A stretch of 48,592 bases of DNA from Pseudomonadota bacterium (GCA_030625085.1 DAOURK010000014.1:1-48592), one strand, 5' to 3'. Shown: positions 1 through 7,844, counted from the first letter of the stretch. Made by a program: numbers and translations. The notes: a model not told the origin generated them from the sequence alone.

Positions 1-86
1 ATAAGTTATCTGATGATAACATAATTATTCCGGCACGTCGAGTAGCCTTCGACCCACCCTGATTTCCTTAAATTGTTTACGAAAAC

Positions 87-956
87 TTGTTTGGATGTCC
101 CTTATATATGGGCTATTTCAAGCTGGTCGGGAATCGCTGTAGGGACATTACTGTTGATATGATTCAATCCTATATTCTTACAAGGGGTAAAATTTCAGCC
201 TATGCAGCCAATTATGATTTGCGGTGCTTGCGGTCACTGTTTAATTTCGGGATAAAACGAGGATGGATTCTCAATAATCCTACAGGCGGCATATCTTTTC
301 TTCCGGTGGAGAAAAAAGTAAAATATATTCCCTCAAAAGAAGATATGCTCAAGGTGATTGTTGCTGCAAATCCTGATACGCAGGATTATCTATGGACAAT
401 CAAAGAGACCATGGGCAGGATGAGCGAAATAAACCGGCTTACCTGGGATGATGTGAACTTTGATGAACGGTATGTGGTGCTTTTTACCCGAAAAAAAAAG
501 GGCGGGCATTTGACCCCAAGAAAAATTCCCATGACCAAAAGACTCTATAACGTTCTTTACTATAGATATTCACAGAGGGATAAGACCAAGCCCTGGGTAT
601 TCTGGCACACCTATACGAGCAGTAAGTCAGGGGAAAAACATGAGGGGCCATACCAGGATCGAAAAAAGGTTATGCGGGGTCTTTGCCAAAAAGCTGGGGT
701 CAAATATTTCCGGTTTCATGCGCTTCGCCATGCCGGGGCATCAATCATGGAAAGAAGAAATGTTCCCATTGGATCTATTCAGCGCATTCTCGGGCATGAA
801 AAAAGGACCACCACTGAAATTTATCTGCACAGTATTGGCGAAGCAGAACGAGAGGCCATGGAAATTTTTGAAGCTGAATTTGAGGGTGAAGAAAATCAAA
901 ATCCACTCACAGATTCACTCACAGAAAAAACGAAAGGGTCACAGCATACTCTGTAA
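87..956 (+). CDS. Tyrosine recombinase / phage-type integrase, N-terminally truncated
   Basis: Site-specific recombinase that would integrate or excise a mobile element by a Tyr-DNA intermediate. All catalytic residues are visible: Arg111 in GRMSEINRL, a Lys-rich beta-hairpin near 135-138, HALRH with His211 and Arg214, His237 in ILGHE and the nucleophile Tyr246 in TEIYLH. The core-binding SAM-like domain is only partly present (about residues 15-60). The frame opens at a TTG (87) and has an in-frame stop at 69-71, whereas intact members are usually 350-400 aa. The N-terminus is therefore either lost or in another frame, and I see no continuation in bases 1-86. The gene ends about 18 bases before a tRNA-Thr 3' fragment, the classic position for an integrase beside its own attachment site. 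The catalytic domain looks intact; activity without the arm-binding region is doubtful. Confidence 0.85.
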   Translation: MFGCPLYMGYFKLVGNRCRDITVDMIQSYILTRGKISAYAANYDLRCLRSLFNFGIKRGWILNNPTGGISFLPVEKKVKYIPSKEDMLKVIVAANPDTQDYLWTIKETMGRMSEINRLTWDDVNFDERYVVLFTRKKKGGHLTPRKIPMTKRLYNVLYYRYSQRDKTKPWVFWHTYTSSKSGEKHEGPYQDRKKVMRGLCQKAGVKYFRFHALRHAGASIMERRNVPIGSIQRILGHEKRTTTEIYLHSIGEAEREAMEIFEAEFEGEENQNPLTDSLTEKTKGSQHTL

Positions 957-973
957 CCCCTTGATAAGAAAAG

Positions 974-1019
974 AGCCGGCGATGGGATTTGAACCCGCGA
1001 CCTGCTGATTACGAATCAG
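974..1019 (-). other. 3' half of tRNA-Thr(CGU): probable att site
   Basis: Read on the minus strand, this is the anticodon arm (loop TTCGTAA, anticodon CGT, stem CTGAT/ATCAG), variable loop, T arm with GGTTCAAATCC and the acceptor 3' strand of a tRNA-Thr. The D arm and 5' acceptor strand are absent; the bases beyond 1022 do not resemble a tRNA. A tRNA 3' fragment directly downstream of a tyrosine recombinase is the normal result of integration into a tRNA gene, so I read it as attL or attR. No CCA is encoded after the acceptor strand. The matching full tRNA gene is not in this window. Confidence 0.75.
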
Positions 1020-1464
1020 GCCCCCTCAGTTTTTCTAACTCCTTAAAATTAAACTAATCCTTTGAAATTATTATATTTTTAGTTTCCAAGTTTTCCTTAA
1101 TTTTTTCCTATTTTAGCAAATTTCGGAAAATTTTTCTCTCACCAAGTCTCACACCAATTTTAACTCTTTAAATCTAAAGATATAGAAAGGTTTGACCCAT
1201 TTCCGATTGATGAACAAATCAAATGTTTTTTTTGGGTTACCGAGCCGAAGCATATAAAAAAGTTGTTAAATCCTGTCTGATTTGACTTAGGTCAATGATA
1301 TGTGTTAGAAAATAGAACAAAATTCTATAATTAAATCAGCCTGATATCCTGCTTAAGCCTTATTTAATGGCCTTTTACTCAACTGGTTCAGGCCAGGAAT
1401 CTTTTATAACATATAATTTTTATAAACATAAAACAAAAAATTTAACATTGAAAGGAGATTTTTT
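1020..1464. other. Intergenic region between att site and siroheme reductase gene
   Basis: AT-rich 445 bases without a convincing gene. It contains an FNR-like palindrome at 1282-1295 (listed separately) and the ribosome binding site GAAAGGAG just before 1465. No other structure was recognised. Confidence 0.5.
1282..1295. promoter_or_regulatory. FNR/DNR-like palindromic operator candidate
   Basis: TTGACTTAGGTCAA is a perfect 5-4-5 palindrome close to the FNR/DNR family consensus TTGAT-N4-ATCAA. It lies about 170 bases upstream of the small siroheme sulfite reductase-like gene. Regulation by a CRP/FNR-family redox or NO sensor is an inference from the motif alone. Confidence 0.4.
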
Positions 1465-2133
1465 ATGGCTGAAGAGAAAAAAACTGACTTACTTGAAAAA
1501 GGAGCTATTGTTCAAAGAGACTATCAGACCTTTGCAATTGCTCCACATCTTCCGGGTGGTCTTTGTGATCCTGCAACCTTACGAAAAATTGCCGACGTAG
1601 CGGAAAAATATCAAGCCAAAGCGCTAAAATTGACCTCAGCTCAGAGGATCGCTATTGTCGGGCTTCAGGAAAAGGACCTTGATGATGTCTGGGCGGAGTT
1701 AGGTATTAAACCTGGCGCTGCTATTGGACTTTGTGTGCGCAGCGTTAAATTTTGTCCAGGCACAACTTTCTGTAAACGTGGAAAAATGGATTCAGTAAGT
1801 ATGGGAATGAAATTGGATGAAATGTATCATGGTATGAGCCTGCCCTCAAAATTTAAGATGGGAGTATCTGGTTGTGCTAATTGTTGTGCTGAGTCATGGA
1901 TAAAAGATTTGGGATTGATAGGGACACCGAAAGGGTGGAAAGTGGTAATTGGTGGGAGTGCCGGCTCATCACCACGGATTGCTCAGCTTTTAGCCCAAGA
2001 ATTGGATAATGGAGAGGCAATAAATTTAGTAGATAAAGTGATTACTCTTTATAAAAGCCACCAGAAAAAACAACGAATCGGAAAAATGATTGAATCTCTT
2101 GGCGGCATTGATGCTTTTGAGGCAAAACTGTAA
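1465..2133 (+). CDS. Low-molecular-weight siroheme sulfite/nitrite reductase-like protein
   Basis: A 222-aa single-subunit protein of the nitrite/sulfite reductase superfamily, comparable in size to the small (about 27 kDa) assimilatory-type sulfite reductases described in Desulfovibrio and Methanosarcina. These carry one siroheme coupled to one 4Fe-4S cluster and reduce sulfite to sulfide. The cluster and siroheme ligands are present as C-X5-C (Cys97, Cys103 in FCPGTTFCKRG) and C-X3-C (Cys137, Cys141 in SGCANCC). One ferredoxin-like half domain precedes the Cys motifs, and the second half found in full-length DsrA/DsrB or CysI is absent. The start is fixed by GAAAGGAG upstream of ATG 1465. 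It stands alone on the plus strand behind a possible FNR-like box. The physiological substrate (sulfite, nitrite or another) cannot be read from sequence. Confidence 0.8.
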   Translation: MAEEKKTDLLEKGAIVQRDYQTFAIAPHLPGGLCDPATLRKIADVAEKYQAKALKLTSAQRIAIVGLQEKDLDDVWAELGIKPGAAIGLCVRSVKFCPGTTFCKRGKMDSVSMGMKLDEMYHGMSLPSKFKMGVSGCANCCAESWIKDLGLIGTPKGWKVVIGGSAGSSPRIAQLLAQELDNGEAINLVDKVITLYKSHQKKQRIGKMIESLGGIDAFEAKL

Positions 2134-2258
2134 TACAAGCGGAAAAAAGATAAGGATACCTCCCTCTTTCTGTAAATTATGGCGAGGACGCGGCCTTCAG
2201 TTATGTAACCAAACCAATTGAAATGGTTATATCTTTGTAAAAGGATAAAAAGCAGAAA

Positions 2259-2999
2259 ATGAAACGATTGAAACGGCAAATTCTCTTAGGCCTATCTTTA
2301 ATCATATTATCGATACTGTTTTATATCCTCCATTATCTATTTTTTAGGGATGCACATCACATATTCATCTACCTTTTAGGAGACATTGCTTTTGTTTTTA
2401 TTGAGGTCCTTCTCGTTACCATAATAATACACAGGTTATTAAATGAGCGAGAAAAACAGGCCAGGCTGGAAAAGATGAATATGGTAATAGGTGCCTTTTT
2501 TAGTGAAGTCGGCAACAGGCTATTAACCTTCACCTCCGACTGTGACCCTAATTTAAATATAATCAGAAAACAGCTTATGATTAGCAATGATTGGTCGAAG
2601 AAAGACTTCACTGATGTCAGCAAACGCCTTAAGAAATATGATTATCAAATTGATATACACAAGGTTCAGTTGAAAGATTTGCGCTCTTTACTGGTGGAAA
2701 AAAATGACTTTTTGCTCAGGTTATTGGAAAATCCCAATTTATTAGAACATGAATCCTTTACAGAGCTTTTACGCGCAGTTTTTCATTTGACTGAAGAATT
2801 AATGGCCAGGAAAAATTTGCGGAAATTACCGGCAAGCGACCAAGAACATCTCGCCGGTGATATAAAAAGAGCTTATATCTTACTTATCCATCAATGGTTA
2901 GGCTACATCAAATACTTGCAGAAGGATTATCCCTATCTTTTCTCACTGATAATAAGAATGAACCCTTTTAATGAAAACGCGTCACCAATAGTAAATTGA
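2259..2999 (+). CDS. Two-TM membrane protein of unknown function
   Basis: Not recognised as a named family. A 246-aa protein with two hydrophobic segments near the N-terminus (about residues 8-30 and 38-60) separated by a short loop, then a soluble, charged, mostly helical region of about 180 residues that should face the cytoplasm. No catalytic motif or metal-binding Cys/His pattern was seen. The gene starts at ATG 2259 after an AAAAGGAT-like site and is 125 bases from the siroheme reductase gene, on the same strand, so weak co-transcription is possible. It is followed by a short remnant of a desulfoferrodoxin gene on the opposite strand. Confidence 0.6.
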   Translation: MKRLKRQILLGLSLIILSILFYILHYLFFRDAHHIFIYLLGDIAFVFIEVLLVTIIIHRLLNEREKQARLEKMNMVIGAFFSEVGNRLLTFTSDCDPNLNIIRKQLMISNDWSKKDFTDVSKRLKKYDYQIDIHKVQLKDLRSLLVEKNDFLLRLLENPNLLEHESFTELLRAVFHLTEELMARKNLRKLPASDQEHLAGDIKRAYILLIHQWLGYIKYLQKDYPYLFSLIIRMNPFNENASPIVN

Positions 3000-3009
3000 T
3001 AGCGTCAGC

Positions 3010-3045
3010 TTAGCTTTTCCATAAACCATGTATATTGCAATAAGC
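3010..3045 (-). pseudogene. Remnant of a second desulfoferrodoxin 3' end
   Basis: On the minus strand this encodes [11 protein letters not shown] followed by a stop, nearly the same as the last residues of the intact desulfoferrodoxin at 4294-4668 ([11 protein letters not shown], stop). Bases 3015-3045 and 4299-4329 match at 30 of 31 positions. The fragment keeps the Cys and His of the iron ligand motif CNIH and a stop codon, but no upstream coding sequence. The redoxin fusion gene lies exactly between the two copies. Confidence 0.65.
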
Positions 3046-3046
3046 T

Positions 3047-4114
3047 CTATTGAATAAATCCCTTTTCTTTCAAAAGATCATAAATAGTTGAACCTTTATT
3101 TATCGAATCATACACTAATCCGGTAGTAATAGTAGCTGAAGTAACTGCATCTATTTTTGAATCATATCCAATGTCCTTATTGACATTTCGCGAAATAAGG
3201 GCTGCTTTCACTTTAGCCATATCATCTTGAGCAAAGGGGCGGTTATACACTTTACTTAATTGTATAGGGAGTAAATCCAGGACTTTTCCCGCATTATCAA
3301 TCATATAGATAAATTGTACATCTTTACATACATCACATACTGAAACTCGATTTATTAATACTGCAAAAATCACCTCTTTTGAGCCGATTTGATATACAGT
3401 CCTTCCTGCATCTTCAAACAACTCCTTCACTTGAGAGGTATCCCCTATCCGGAGTAACCATTCTTTTAAAAGATTATCAACTACGCCCCTACCTATTGAT
3501 TTCTCTTTGATAGAGGCCACTTCAATTTCTTTTCCATCGTGATATTCTTCCTTAAGTAGTTTGGTTATTCTTTCAAACGTCTCTTTAACCTCTTTATTAA
3601 CACCCAGCTCAGTCTTCACCACTAAAAATTTTTTCTCTATCCTTTTTAAAAATATCTTAAAGGGGGTCCTTATTTTGCCGATCTGATCATATTTAGAAAA
3701 TCGCGGATCAATAAACACCGGATAGGGGAGATTATACTTCTTTATAAACTTATTCACTTCGGCTTGATTATTCCCCACGCCAATGCCTATCATTTTTACT
3801 TTTCCGGAGGTTATTTCATTGCTCTCTATCATTGAAAAAAGCTCTCTATCAAAAGAAGTCTGAGCCATGCAAGAGACACAATACACACTCAATAATTCAA
3901 CAATCAGTAAATCTGCCTCAATTTCCGAAAGATCTATTTCTCTATTCCCTTTTAGGTTAAGGTATTTTTGGGTTTCTTTATTTTTAAAAAGGTCAAAATG
4001 CATCTCAGGAAAATAGTCTCCGGGTTTTATCAATCCATAGACTATTCCGGATAGCAGACTTAGGCTTACAATGTTAACCAGCAGTATAATGAGAATATTT
4101 TTTACCTTTTTCAT
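3047..4114 (-). CDS. Membrane-anchored thioredoxin-fold protein with C-terminal FMN-binding-like domain
   Basis: A 355-aa protein with an N-terminal signal anchor (about residues 5-28), a TlpA/AhpC-type redoxin domain (about 30-180) with the redox pair CVSC, and a C-terminal region ending with DAVTSATITTGLVYDSI. The last motif resembles the FMN-attachment region (SGATxTS) of RnfG/NqrC FMN-binding domains. The fusion suggests an extracytoplasmic thiol/flavin electron-transfer protein; the partner is unknown. It lies downstream of desulfoferrodoxin on the same strand, separated by about 180 bases with a strong hairpin. It is flanked by two copies of the desulfoferrodoxin 3' end, suggesting a duplication or insertion. 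The domain assignment is good for the thioredoxin fold and moderate for the FMN part. Confidence 0.7.
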   Translation of the reverse strand: MKKVKNILIILLVNIVSLSLLSGIVYGLIKPGDYFPEMHFDLFKNKETQKYLNLKGNREIDLSEIEADLLIVELLSVYCVSCMAQTSFDRELFSMIESNEITSGKVKMIGIGVGNNQAEVNKFIKKYNLPYPVFIDPRFSKYDQIGKIRTPFKIFLKRIEKKFLVVKTELGVNKEVKETFERITKLLKEEYHDGKEIEVASIKEKSIGRGVVDNLLKEWLLRIGDTSQVKELFEDAGRTVYQIGSKEVIFAVLINRVSVCDVCKDVQFIYMIDNAGKVLDLLPIQLSKVYNRPFAQDDMAKVKAALISRNVNKDIGYDSKIDAVTSATITTGLVYDSINKGSTIYDLLKEKGFIQ

Positions 4115-4240
4115 CTTATTGACCTAACCCGGACAAGCCGGAACGAAAACATACTATTATTACAACGAAGATCACAAAGACCGCCCGGCAAAAACTTACC
4201 TCTTCGTGTACTTTCCATATGCCGCCAATCGAAAAATCGA

Positions 4241-4278
4241 TTACATGGAGGCGCTCATGTATTGCCGCCTCCATGTAA
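4241..4278 (-). terminator. 13-bp hairpin downstream of desulfoferrodoxin
   Basis: Bases 4241-4253 (TTACATGGAGGCG) and 4266-4278 are perfect inverted repeats with a 12-base loop. Reading the minus strand, the stem is followed by ATCGATTTTT, so it could terminate desulfoferrodoxin transcripts. The loop and tail are not optimal for a Rho-independent terminator; an RNA-stability hairpin is an alternative. Confidence 0.5.
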
Positions 4279-4293
4279 AAGGTATTTTTTGCA

Positions 4294-4668
4294 TTAGTTT
4301 TTCCATAAACCATGGATATTGCAATAAGCACGAGCAGTTATTGTATCAGCTTCAATACTGAACATGGCTTCAGGATTATCTCCGGGTTGTAAAAATTGTC
4401 GGTACACCTTTCCATCAGCTATTATTTCTATCCATTCAATAAAATGTTTCTCTTCCATAGGATGGGGAACACTGCCAACCTTTACTTTAAGGCCGCCGGA
4501 AACCTTTTCAATAACAGGGACATGCTTTTCTTTAGCCGCATCTGCCGTATTCTCGGTAAAAACTTTCATCGGCTGTCCACAACATACAAGCTCTCCCTTG
4601 CCTTCATGAAGGACCTCTACTATATTTCCGCATATTTCACATTTATAAATTTGTGATCTTTTGGTCAT
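4294..4668 (-). CDS. dfx: Desulfoferrodoxin (superoxide reductase), class I
   Basis: Reduces superoxide to hydrogen peroxide without making O2, in the cytoplasm of anaerobes, with rubredoxin as electron donor. The 124-aa protein has both iron sites. Center I is the N-terminal desulforedoxin domain with Cys10, Cys13, Cys29 and Cys30 (YKCEIC and VCCG). Center II has His49, His69, His75, Cys116 and His119, identical in numbering to the well-studied Desulfovibrio protein. The catalytic Glu47-Lys48 pair is also present (KEKH). The start ATG 4668 follows a strong AGGAGG site. It is downstream of a redox gene series that includes rubredoxin and flavodiiron protein, separated from trxB by a repeat element. 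A short duplicate of its 3' end lies 1.3 kb away. Confidence 0.97.
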   Translation of the reverse strand: MTKRSQIYKCEICGNIVEVLHEGKGELVCCGQPMKVFTENTADAAKEKHVPVIEKVSGGLKVKVGSVPHPMEEKHFIEWIEIIADGKVYRQFLQPGDNPEAMFSIEADTITARAYCNIHGLWKN

Positions 4669-4727
4669 TTTTTTTCCTCCTAGCCTCCATCAATACAGGT
4701 TTCATAAATTTTTTTTACCACACCTAT

Positions 4728-4924
4728 CTATAAACTTTGAACCAGATATTAAATTTTATACTGCAGCGCAGGGCCTCAGCCCTGCAGATTGGCAGGGCTT
4801 TAGCCCTGCTTAACCCCATGAAATAATTTTATCGGCAGGGCTGAAGCCCTGCGCTACTTTTGATTTAATATCTACGCTACTTTTGATTGAATATCGATTA
4901 TGAAATTATTTTTCTAAAAATCGA
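4728..4924. repeat. R1 inverted-repeat element (copy a), double-hairpin form
   Basis: Member of the R1 family, marked by GTAGCGCAGGGCTTTAGCCCTGC hairpin arms (23 bases, written here as GTAGCGCAGG plus GCTTTAGCCCTGC) between AT-rich terminal inverted repeats like TAGATTTTCAGATA. This copy has three GC-rich arms and a duplicated end, so it is longer than the others. Its right end overlaps the last codons and stop of the thioredoxin reductase gene. No transposase is encoded. Confidence 0.8.
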
Positions 4925-5829
4925 TGGGTTGATAAATATTTAAAAGCTGTCAGACAAGCTTTTGAGCCTTCCCCACAGGCAATAATAATCTGTTTTTCAG
5001 GGACGTTGGTGACATCTCCCGCTGCAAATATTCCCTCAACGCTTGTTTTATTATAACAATCAACCATTATTTCTCCCCACTTGTTTTGTTCTAAACAACT
5101 GGCAAATTCAGCGTTTGGAATCAAACCTATTTCAATAAAAACGCCTTCCACATCCAAATTGAATATCTTATCATGTTGCTTTATTTGTAAACCTTGCACA
5201 AACGTATCTCCATAGATCTTTTCTACTTCAGAATTGTTCCAAATTTTTACGGCAGGAGAACTCTTTACCTTCTCAATCATTACCGGATCTCCGGTAAGTT
5301 GGGACGCGATATTAACAATGTGAACCTCAGGAGAAATATTCATCATCTGCAAAGTTGCATCTAAAGCCGAATTGCCCCCTCCAATAATAACCACCTTCTT
5401 CCCTCTAAACAGAGGGCCGTCGCAGGTGGCACAATAAGTAACTCCTTTATTTTTATACTCTTTTTCTCCTTCAACGTTCAATTGTCTTGGATGTTTACCC
5501 GTAGCAATAATTAAAGATTTCGACAAATATTCTGCCTTATCTGTAACTGTTTTTATCAACTGACCTAATTTAACAATTTCTCTTGCCCCCTCAGGCATGG
5601 TTACTTCAATTCCAAAAGAATCCATATGTTCCTGAAATTTTAGTGCAAGGTCCGGCCCGGTAATAAACTGATACCCTGTATAATTTTCTATATCACCACT
5701 CAAAGCAGCCTGACCGCCGACATCAACAGTAATCACCAAAAACGCCAACTTCTTTCTCGCTGCATACACAGAAGCTGTTATACCGGCTGGGCCTGCCCCT
5801 AAAATTATGAGATCATAAACCTTATTCAT
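4906..5829 (-). CDS. trxB: Thioredoxin reductase (FAD/NAD(P)H-dependent)
   Basis: Flavoprotein that passes electrons from NAD(P)H to a thioredoxin or glutaredoxin-like partner. The 307-aa protein has the FAD-binding GAGPAG motif at residues 11-16, the redox-active disulfide CATC (Cys133, Cys136), the NAD(P)-binding GGGNSA and the C-terminal FAD motif AAGDV. Its start is 11 bases after the stop of a CPYC glutaredoxin-like protein, which is probably its substrate; this gene pair is common in anaerobes. The last residues (about HRFLEK) and the stop are encoded by the terminal part of an R1 repeat element, so the C-terminus may have been replaced when the element inserted. The core family assignment is certain. 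Confidence 0.95.
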   Translation of the reverse strand: MNKVYDLIILGAGPAGITASVYAARKKLAFLVITVDVGGQAALSGDIENYTGYQFITGPDLALKFQEHMDSFGIEVTMPEGAREIVKLGQLIKTVTDKAEYLSKSLIIATGKHPRQLNVEGEKEYKNKGVTYCATCDGPLFRGKKVVIIGGGNSALDATLQMMNISPEVHIVNIASQLTGDPVMIEKVKSSPAVKIWNNSEVEKIYGDTFVQGLQIKQHDKIFNLDVEGVFIEIGLIPNAEFASCLEQNKWGEIMVDCYNKTSVEGIFAAGDVTNVPEKQIIIACGEGSKACLTAFKYLSTHRFLEK

Positions 5830-5840
5830 TCTAATTCATC

Positions 5841-6074
5841 CTATACTTCCAAAAGCGCATCTATACGAGATTTATCAAACCCGACCATTGTTTGACCGTT
5901 GATCACAATCACCGGGACCCCCATTTGTCCGGAGACTTTAACCATCTCCTCAGCGGCAGTCTGATCCGAAGAAACATCTATGTTCTGATAAGAGACACCT
6001 TTTGAGGAAATATAATCTTTAGCCATCTTACAATAGGGACAAGTTGGTGTGGAATATATCTTTATCTCCATCAT
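5841..6074 (-). CDS. Glutaredoxin-like protein (Grx/NrdH type)
   Basis: A 77-aa single-domain thioredoxin-fold protein with the active-site motif TCPYC near residues 11-15 and the cis-Pro motif GVPVIVING, followed by GFD. These are typical of NrdH/Grx-like proteins that are reduced by thioredoxin reductase rather than glutathione. The start overlaps the end of the flavodiiron protein gene by 4 bases (ATGA type) and is preceded by AAAGGAGG, and the next gene is trxB. Translational coupling and a shared function in thiol reduction are likely. Confidence 0.92.
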   Translation of the reverse strand: MMEIKIYSTPTCPYCKMAKDYISSKGVSYQNIDVSSDQTAAEEMVKVSGQMGVPVIVINGQTMVGFDKSRIDALLEV

Positions 6075-7234
6075 AACACCTCCTTTTCCAGTTTTTCCTT
6101 TATTTCATCTAATGTATCTTTATCCGGTATATAGTTAATTCTTATTTTTTCCATCATCTCAAAGCCACTTCCCTTTAAAATTTGTTCTATTTCTTCAACA
6201 CTTTGGCCGCCCCAACCATATGATCCAAAGGCCAACCCCACCCTGTTTTTCGGTGCAAGACCTTTCATATAAGTGAGAAAGGCAGATACAGTCGGCAACA
6301 TACCATTGTTTAAGGTTGGTGAACCGACACAGATATATTTAGCTGTTAACAGATTGGTCATGATATCAGAAATATGATTAGTCTTAAGATTTTGCAATTG
6401 TACAGGAATACCTTTGCCTTCAAAAACATCTTGAATTGATCGAGCAATTTTTTCTGTAGAGCCCCACATGGTATCATAAATAATTAAAGCTTTTTCCTCA
6501 GTACGATTATCCGCCCACTTTGTATACATCTTGATAATCTCATTGAGATGGGTGCGCCAAATAAGGCCATGGCTGGGCCCTATCATATCAATTTGTAATT
6601 CACCAACCGCATCTAAGGCTTTCTTTACCTGCCTGCCAAATGGAAGAACAATATTCGCGTAATATTTAGCAGCTTCCTCTTTTACGATGCCTAAATCAAG
6701 TTCATCATCAAATCGCTCGGGGGAAGCAATATGTTGTCCAAAGGCGTCATTTGGGAGCAAAAGTTTATCCTGGGGAATATACGTGGCCATAGAATCCGGC
6801 CAGTGAACCATGGGCATGAGAACAAACTGCATGTTTCTCTTGCCTATAGGAAGGGAATCTCCTGTTTCAACAACTTTAAAATCCCACTTCTCTCTATAAT
6901 GCTTCTTCAACCCTTTTTCCCCATTTGGGGAAGTAATAATAGTTGCCTTTTGACATATTTTCATGATTTTCGGCAGACTTCCGGAATGATCCATCTCAAC
7001 ATGATTAGAGACAATATAATCTATTTGAGAAGGGTCTATTACATCCTTTATTCTCTCAAGCATCTCCTGGTATAGATAATGTTTCACCGTATCAACCAGC
7101 ACGACCTTCTCATCAACAATGAGGTAAGCATTGTAAGTGCTGCCCCTCTGAGTAAGGTGACCATGAAAACTTCTTAAATCCCAATCAATACCCCCAACCC
7201 AATAAATATCCTTCTTAATCTCAATCGCTTTCAT
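6071..7234 (-). CDS. fprA: Flavodiiron protein (A-type; O2/NO reductase)
   Basis: Cytoplasmic enzyme that reduces O2 to water and/or NO to N2O using electrons from rubredoxin. The 387-aa protein has an N-terminal metallo-beta-lactamase domain with diiron ligands HVEMDH (His78, Glu80, Asp82, His83) and further His/Asp in MVHWPDS, NDAFGQH and GPSHGLIW. A flavodoxin domain follows (from about residue 250) with the FMN phosphate loop YDTMWGSTEK. Length is normal for an A-type enzyme without extra C-terminal domains. The rubredoxin gene is 50 bases upstream on the same strand and should be its electron donor. O2 versus NO preference cannot be decided from sequence. Confidence 0.95.
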   Translation of the reverse strand: MKAIEIKKDIYWVGGIDWDLRSFHGHLTQRGSTYNAYLIVDEKVVLVDTVKHYLYQEMLERIKDVIDPSQIDYIVSNHVEMDHSGSLPKIMKICQKATIITSPNGEKGLKKHYREKWDFKVVETGDSLPIGKRNMQFVLMPMVHWPDSMATYIPQDKLLLPNDAFGQHIASPERFDDELDLGIVKEEAAKYYANIVLPFGRQVKKALDAVGELQIDMIGPSHGLIWRTHLNEIIKMYTKWADNRTEEKALIIYDTMWGSTEKIARSIQDVFEGKGIPVQLQNLKTNHISDIMTNLLTAKYICVGSPTLNNGMLPTVSAFLTYMKGLAPKNRVGLAFGSYGWGGQSVEEIEQILKGSGFEMMEKIRINYIPDKDTLDEIKEKLEKEVL

Positions 7235-7284
7235 AGACTTCTTCCTCTATCCATCCAGACTCATTTTTATTTCTTCTATTTTTT

Positions 7285-7422
7285 CTATATTTCCTCAAAC
7301 TGATCTTTACCCACCCCGCATTCAGGACAAACCCAATCATCAGGTAAATCCGAAAACTCTACATTATCATTTTCTGCAGGATCATAAATATAACCACAAA
7401 CCATGCATTTATATTTTTTCAT
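7285..7422 (-). CDS. rub: Rubredoxin
   Basis: A 45-aa one-iron electron carrier. The protein begins [15 protein letters not shown] and ends with [14 protein letters not shown], so both CxxCG iron-binding knuckles are present, together with the conserved aromatic residues. It is a little short (typically 52-54 aa) because the loop between the two knuckles is reduced. It has a GGGAGG ribosome binding site just before ATG 7422. It is first in the minus-strand series with flavodiiron protein, glutaredoxin and thioredoxin reductase, and probably feeds both the flavodiiron protein and desulfoferrodoxin. Its leader region (7443-7507) is nearly identical to that of the octaheme cytochrome gene. Confidence 0.96.
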   Translation of the reverse strand: MKKYKCMVCGYIYDPAENDNVEFSDLPDDWVCPECGVGKDQFEEI

Positions 7423-7442
7423 TTGTCCTCCCTTTTTCAATT

Positions 7443-7507
7443 TATTTGACGACTAATTTTCTACCTCCAAGCTTTCATATTTCTTTCATGCTGTTTTTGA
7501 CATAAGC
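7443..7507 (-). promoter_or_regulatory. 65-nt leader of rubredoxin, inverted copy of cytochrome leader
   Basis: Read on the minus strand, this runs from GCTTATGTCAAAAACAGC to TTAGTCGTCAAATA and ends about 20 bases before the rubredoxin start codon. It matches 8562-8626 on the plus strand at 64 of 65 positions. Inside are two tiny start-stop frames (MKEI and MKAWR) and an internal GGAGGT. Sequences outside the block differ. It probably carries a shared transcriptional or post-transcriptional control element. Confidence 0.7.
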
Positions 7508-7572
7508 CAATTTACCTTTTTATTTTTTTATTAGTGATTAAATCATAACTCAATCTTTTTTTTATAACTATA

Positions 7573-7678
7573 GATGATGCATTCGTAAAAGTCGGATTCA
7601 TAAAAATAGTATCTAATAAAATCAAATAGTTATAATGCCTAAACCAGTTAATTTAGGACTTTTTACGAGACCATCATA
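7573..7678. repeat. R2 inverted-repeat element (copy a)
   Basis: Bounded by GATGATGCATTCGTAAAAGTC and its near-complement GACTTTTTACGAGACCATC. The inside is AT-rich and non-coding, and resembles copy f at 35062-35168. MITE-like, no ORF. Confidence 0.7.
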
Positions 7679-7826
7679 GATGATGCAATCGTAAAAATTC
7701 TATTTTGGTAAATTTGTCATTTCGACCTCAGGGAGAAATCTTATATTTTTCAGCATGTTGTGCGATAAAGATTTCTCACATTCGTTCGAAATGACAACTT
7801 AATGAGACTTTTTACGATTGCATCAA
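7679..7826. repeat. R2 inverted-repeat element (copy b)
   Basis: Directly abuts copy a. Ends are GATGCAATCGTAAAAATTC and GACTTTTTACGATTGCATC. The interior has the motif TTTGTCATTTCGACC, AGAAATCTTA and the complementary AAAGATTTCTCA and TTCGAAATGACAA, so nearly the whole element can fold back. The same interior occurs in copies d and e. Confidence 0.75.
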
Positions 7827-7844
7827 TTATTTCATCTGAAAAAC

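Noticed and set aside
640-1008. A 122-codon plus-strand frame overlapping the integrase and ending with residues MGFEPATC
   Set aside because: It runs in a different frame through the integrase and then through the antisense of the tRNA; MGFEPATC is the usual false peptide read across a tRNA T arm.
4116-4331. A 71-codon minus-strand frame between the redoxin and desulfoferrodoxin genes
   Set aside because: It overlaps the desulfoferrodoxin 3' end out of frame and crosses the 13-bp hairpin; no ribosome binding site and no protein-like pattern.
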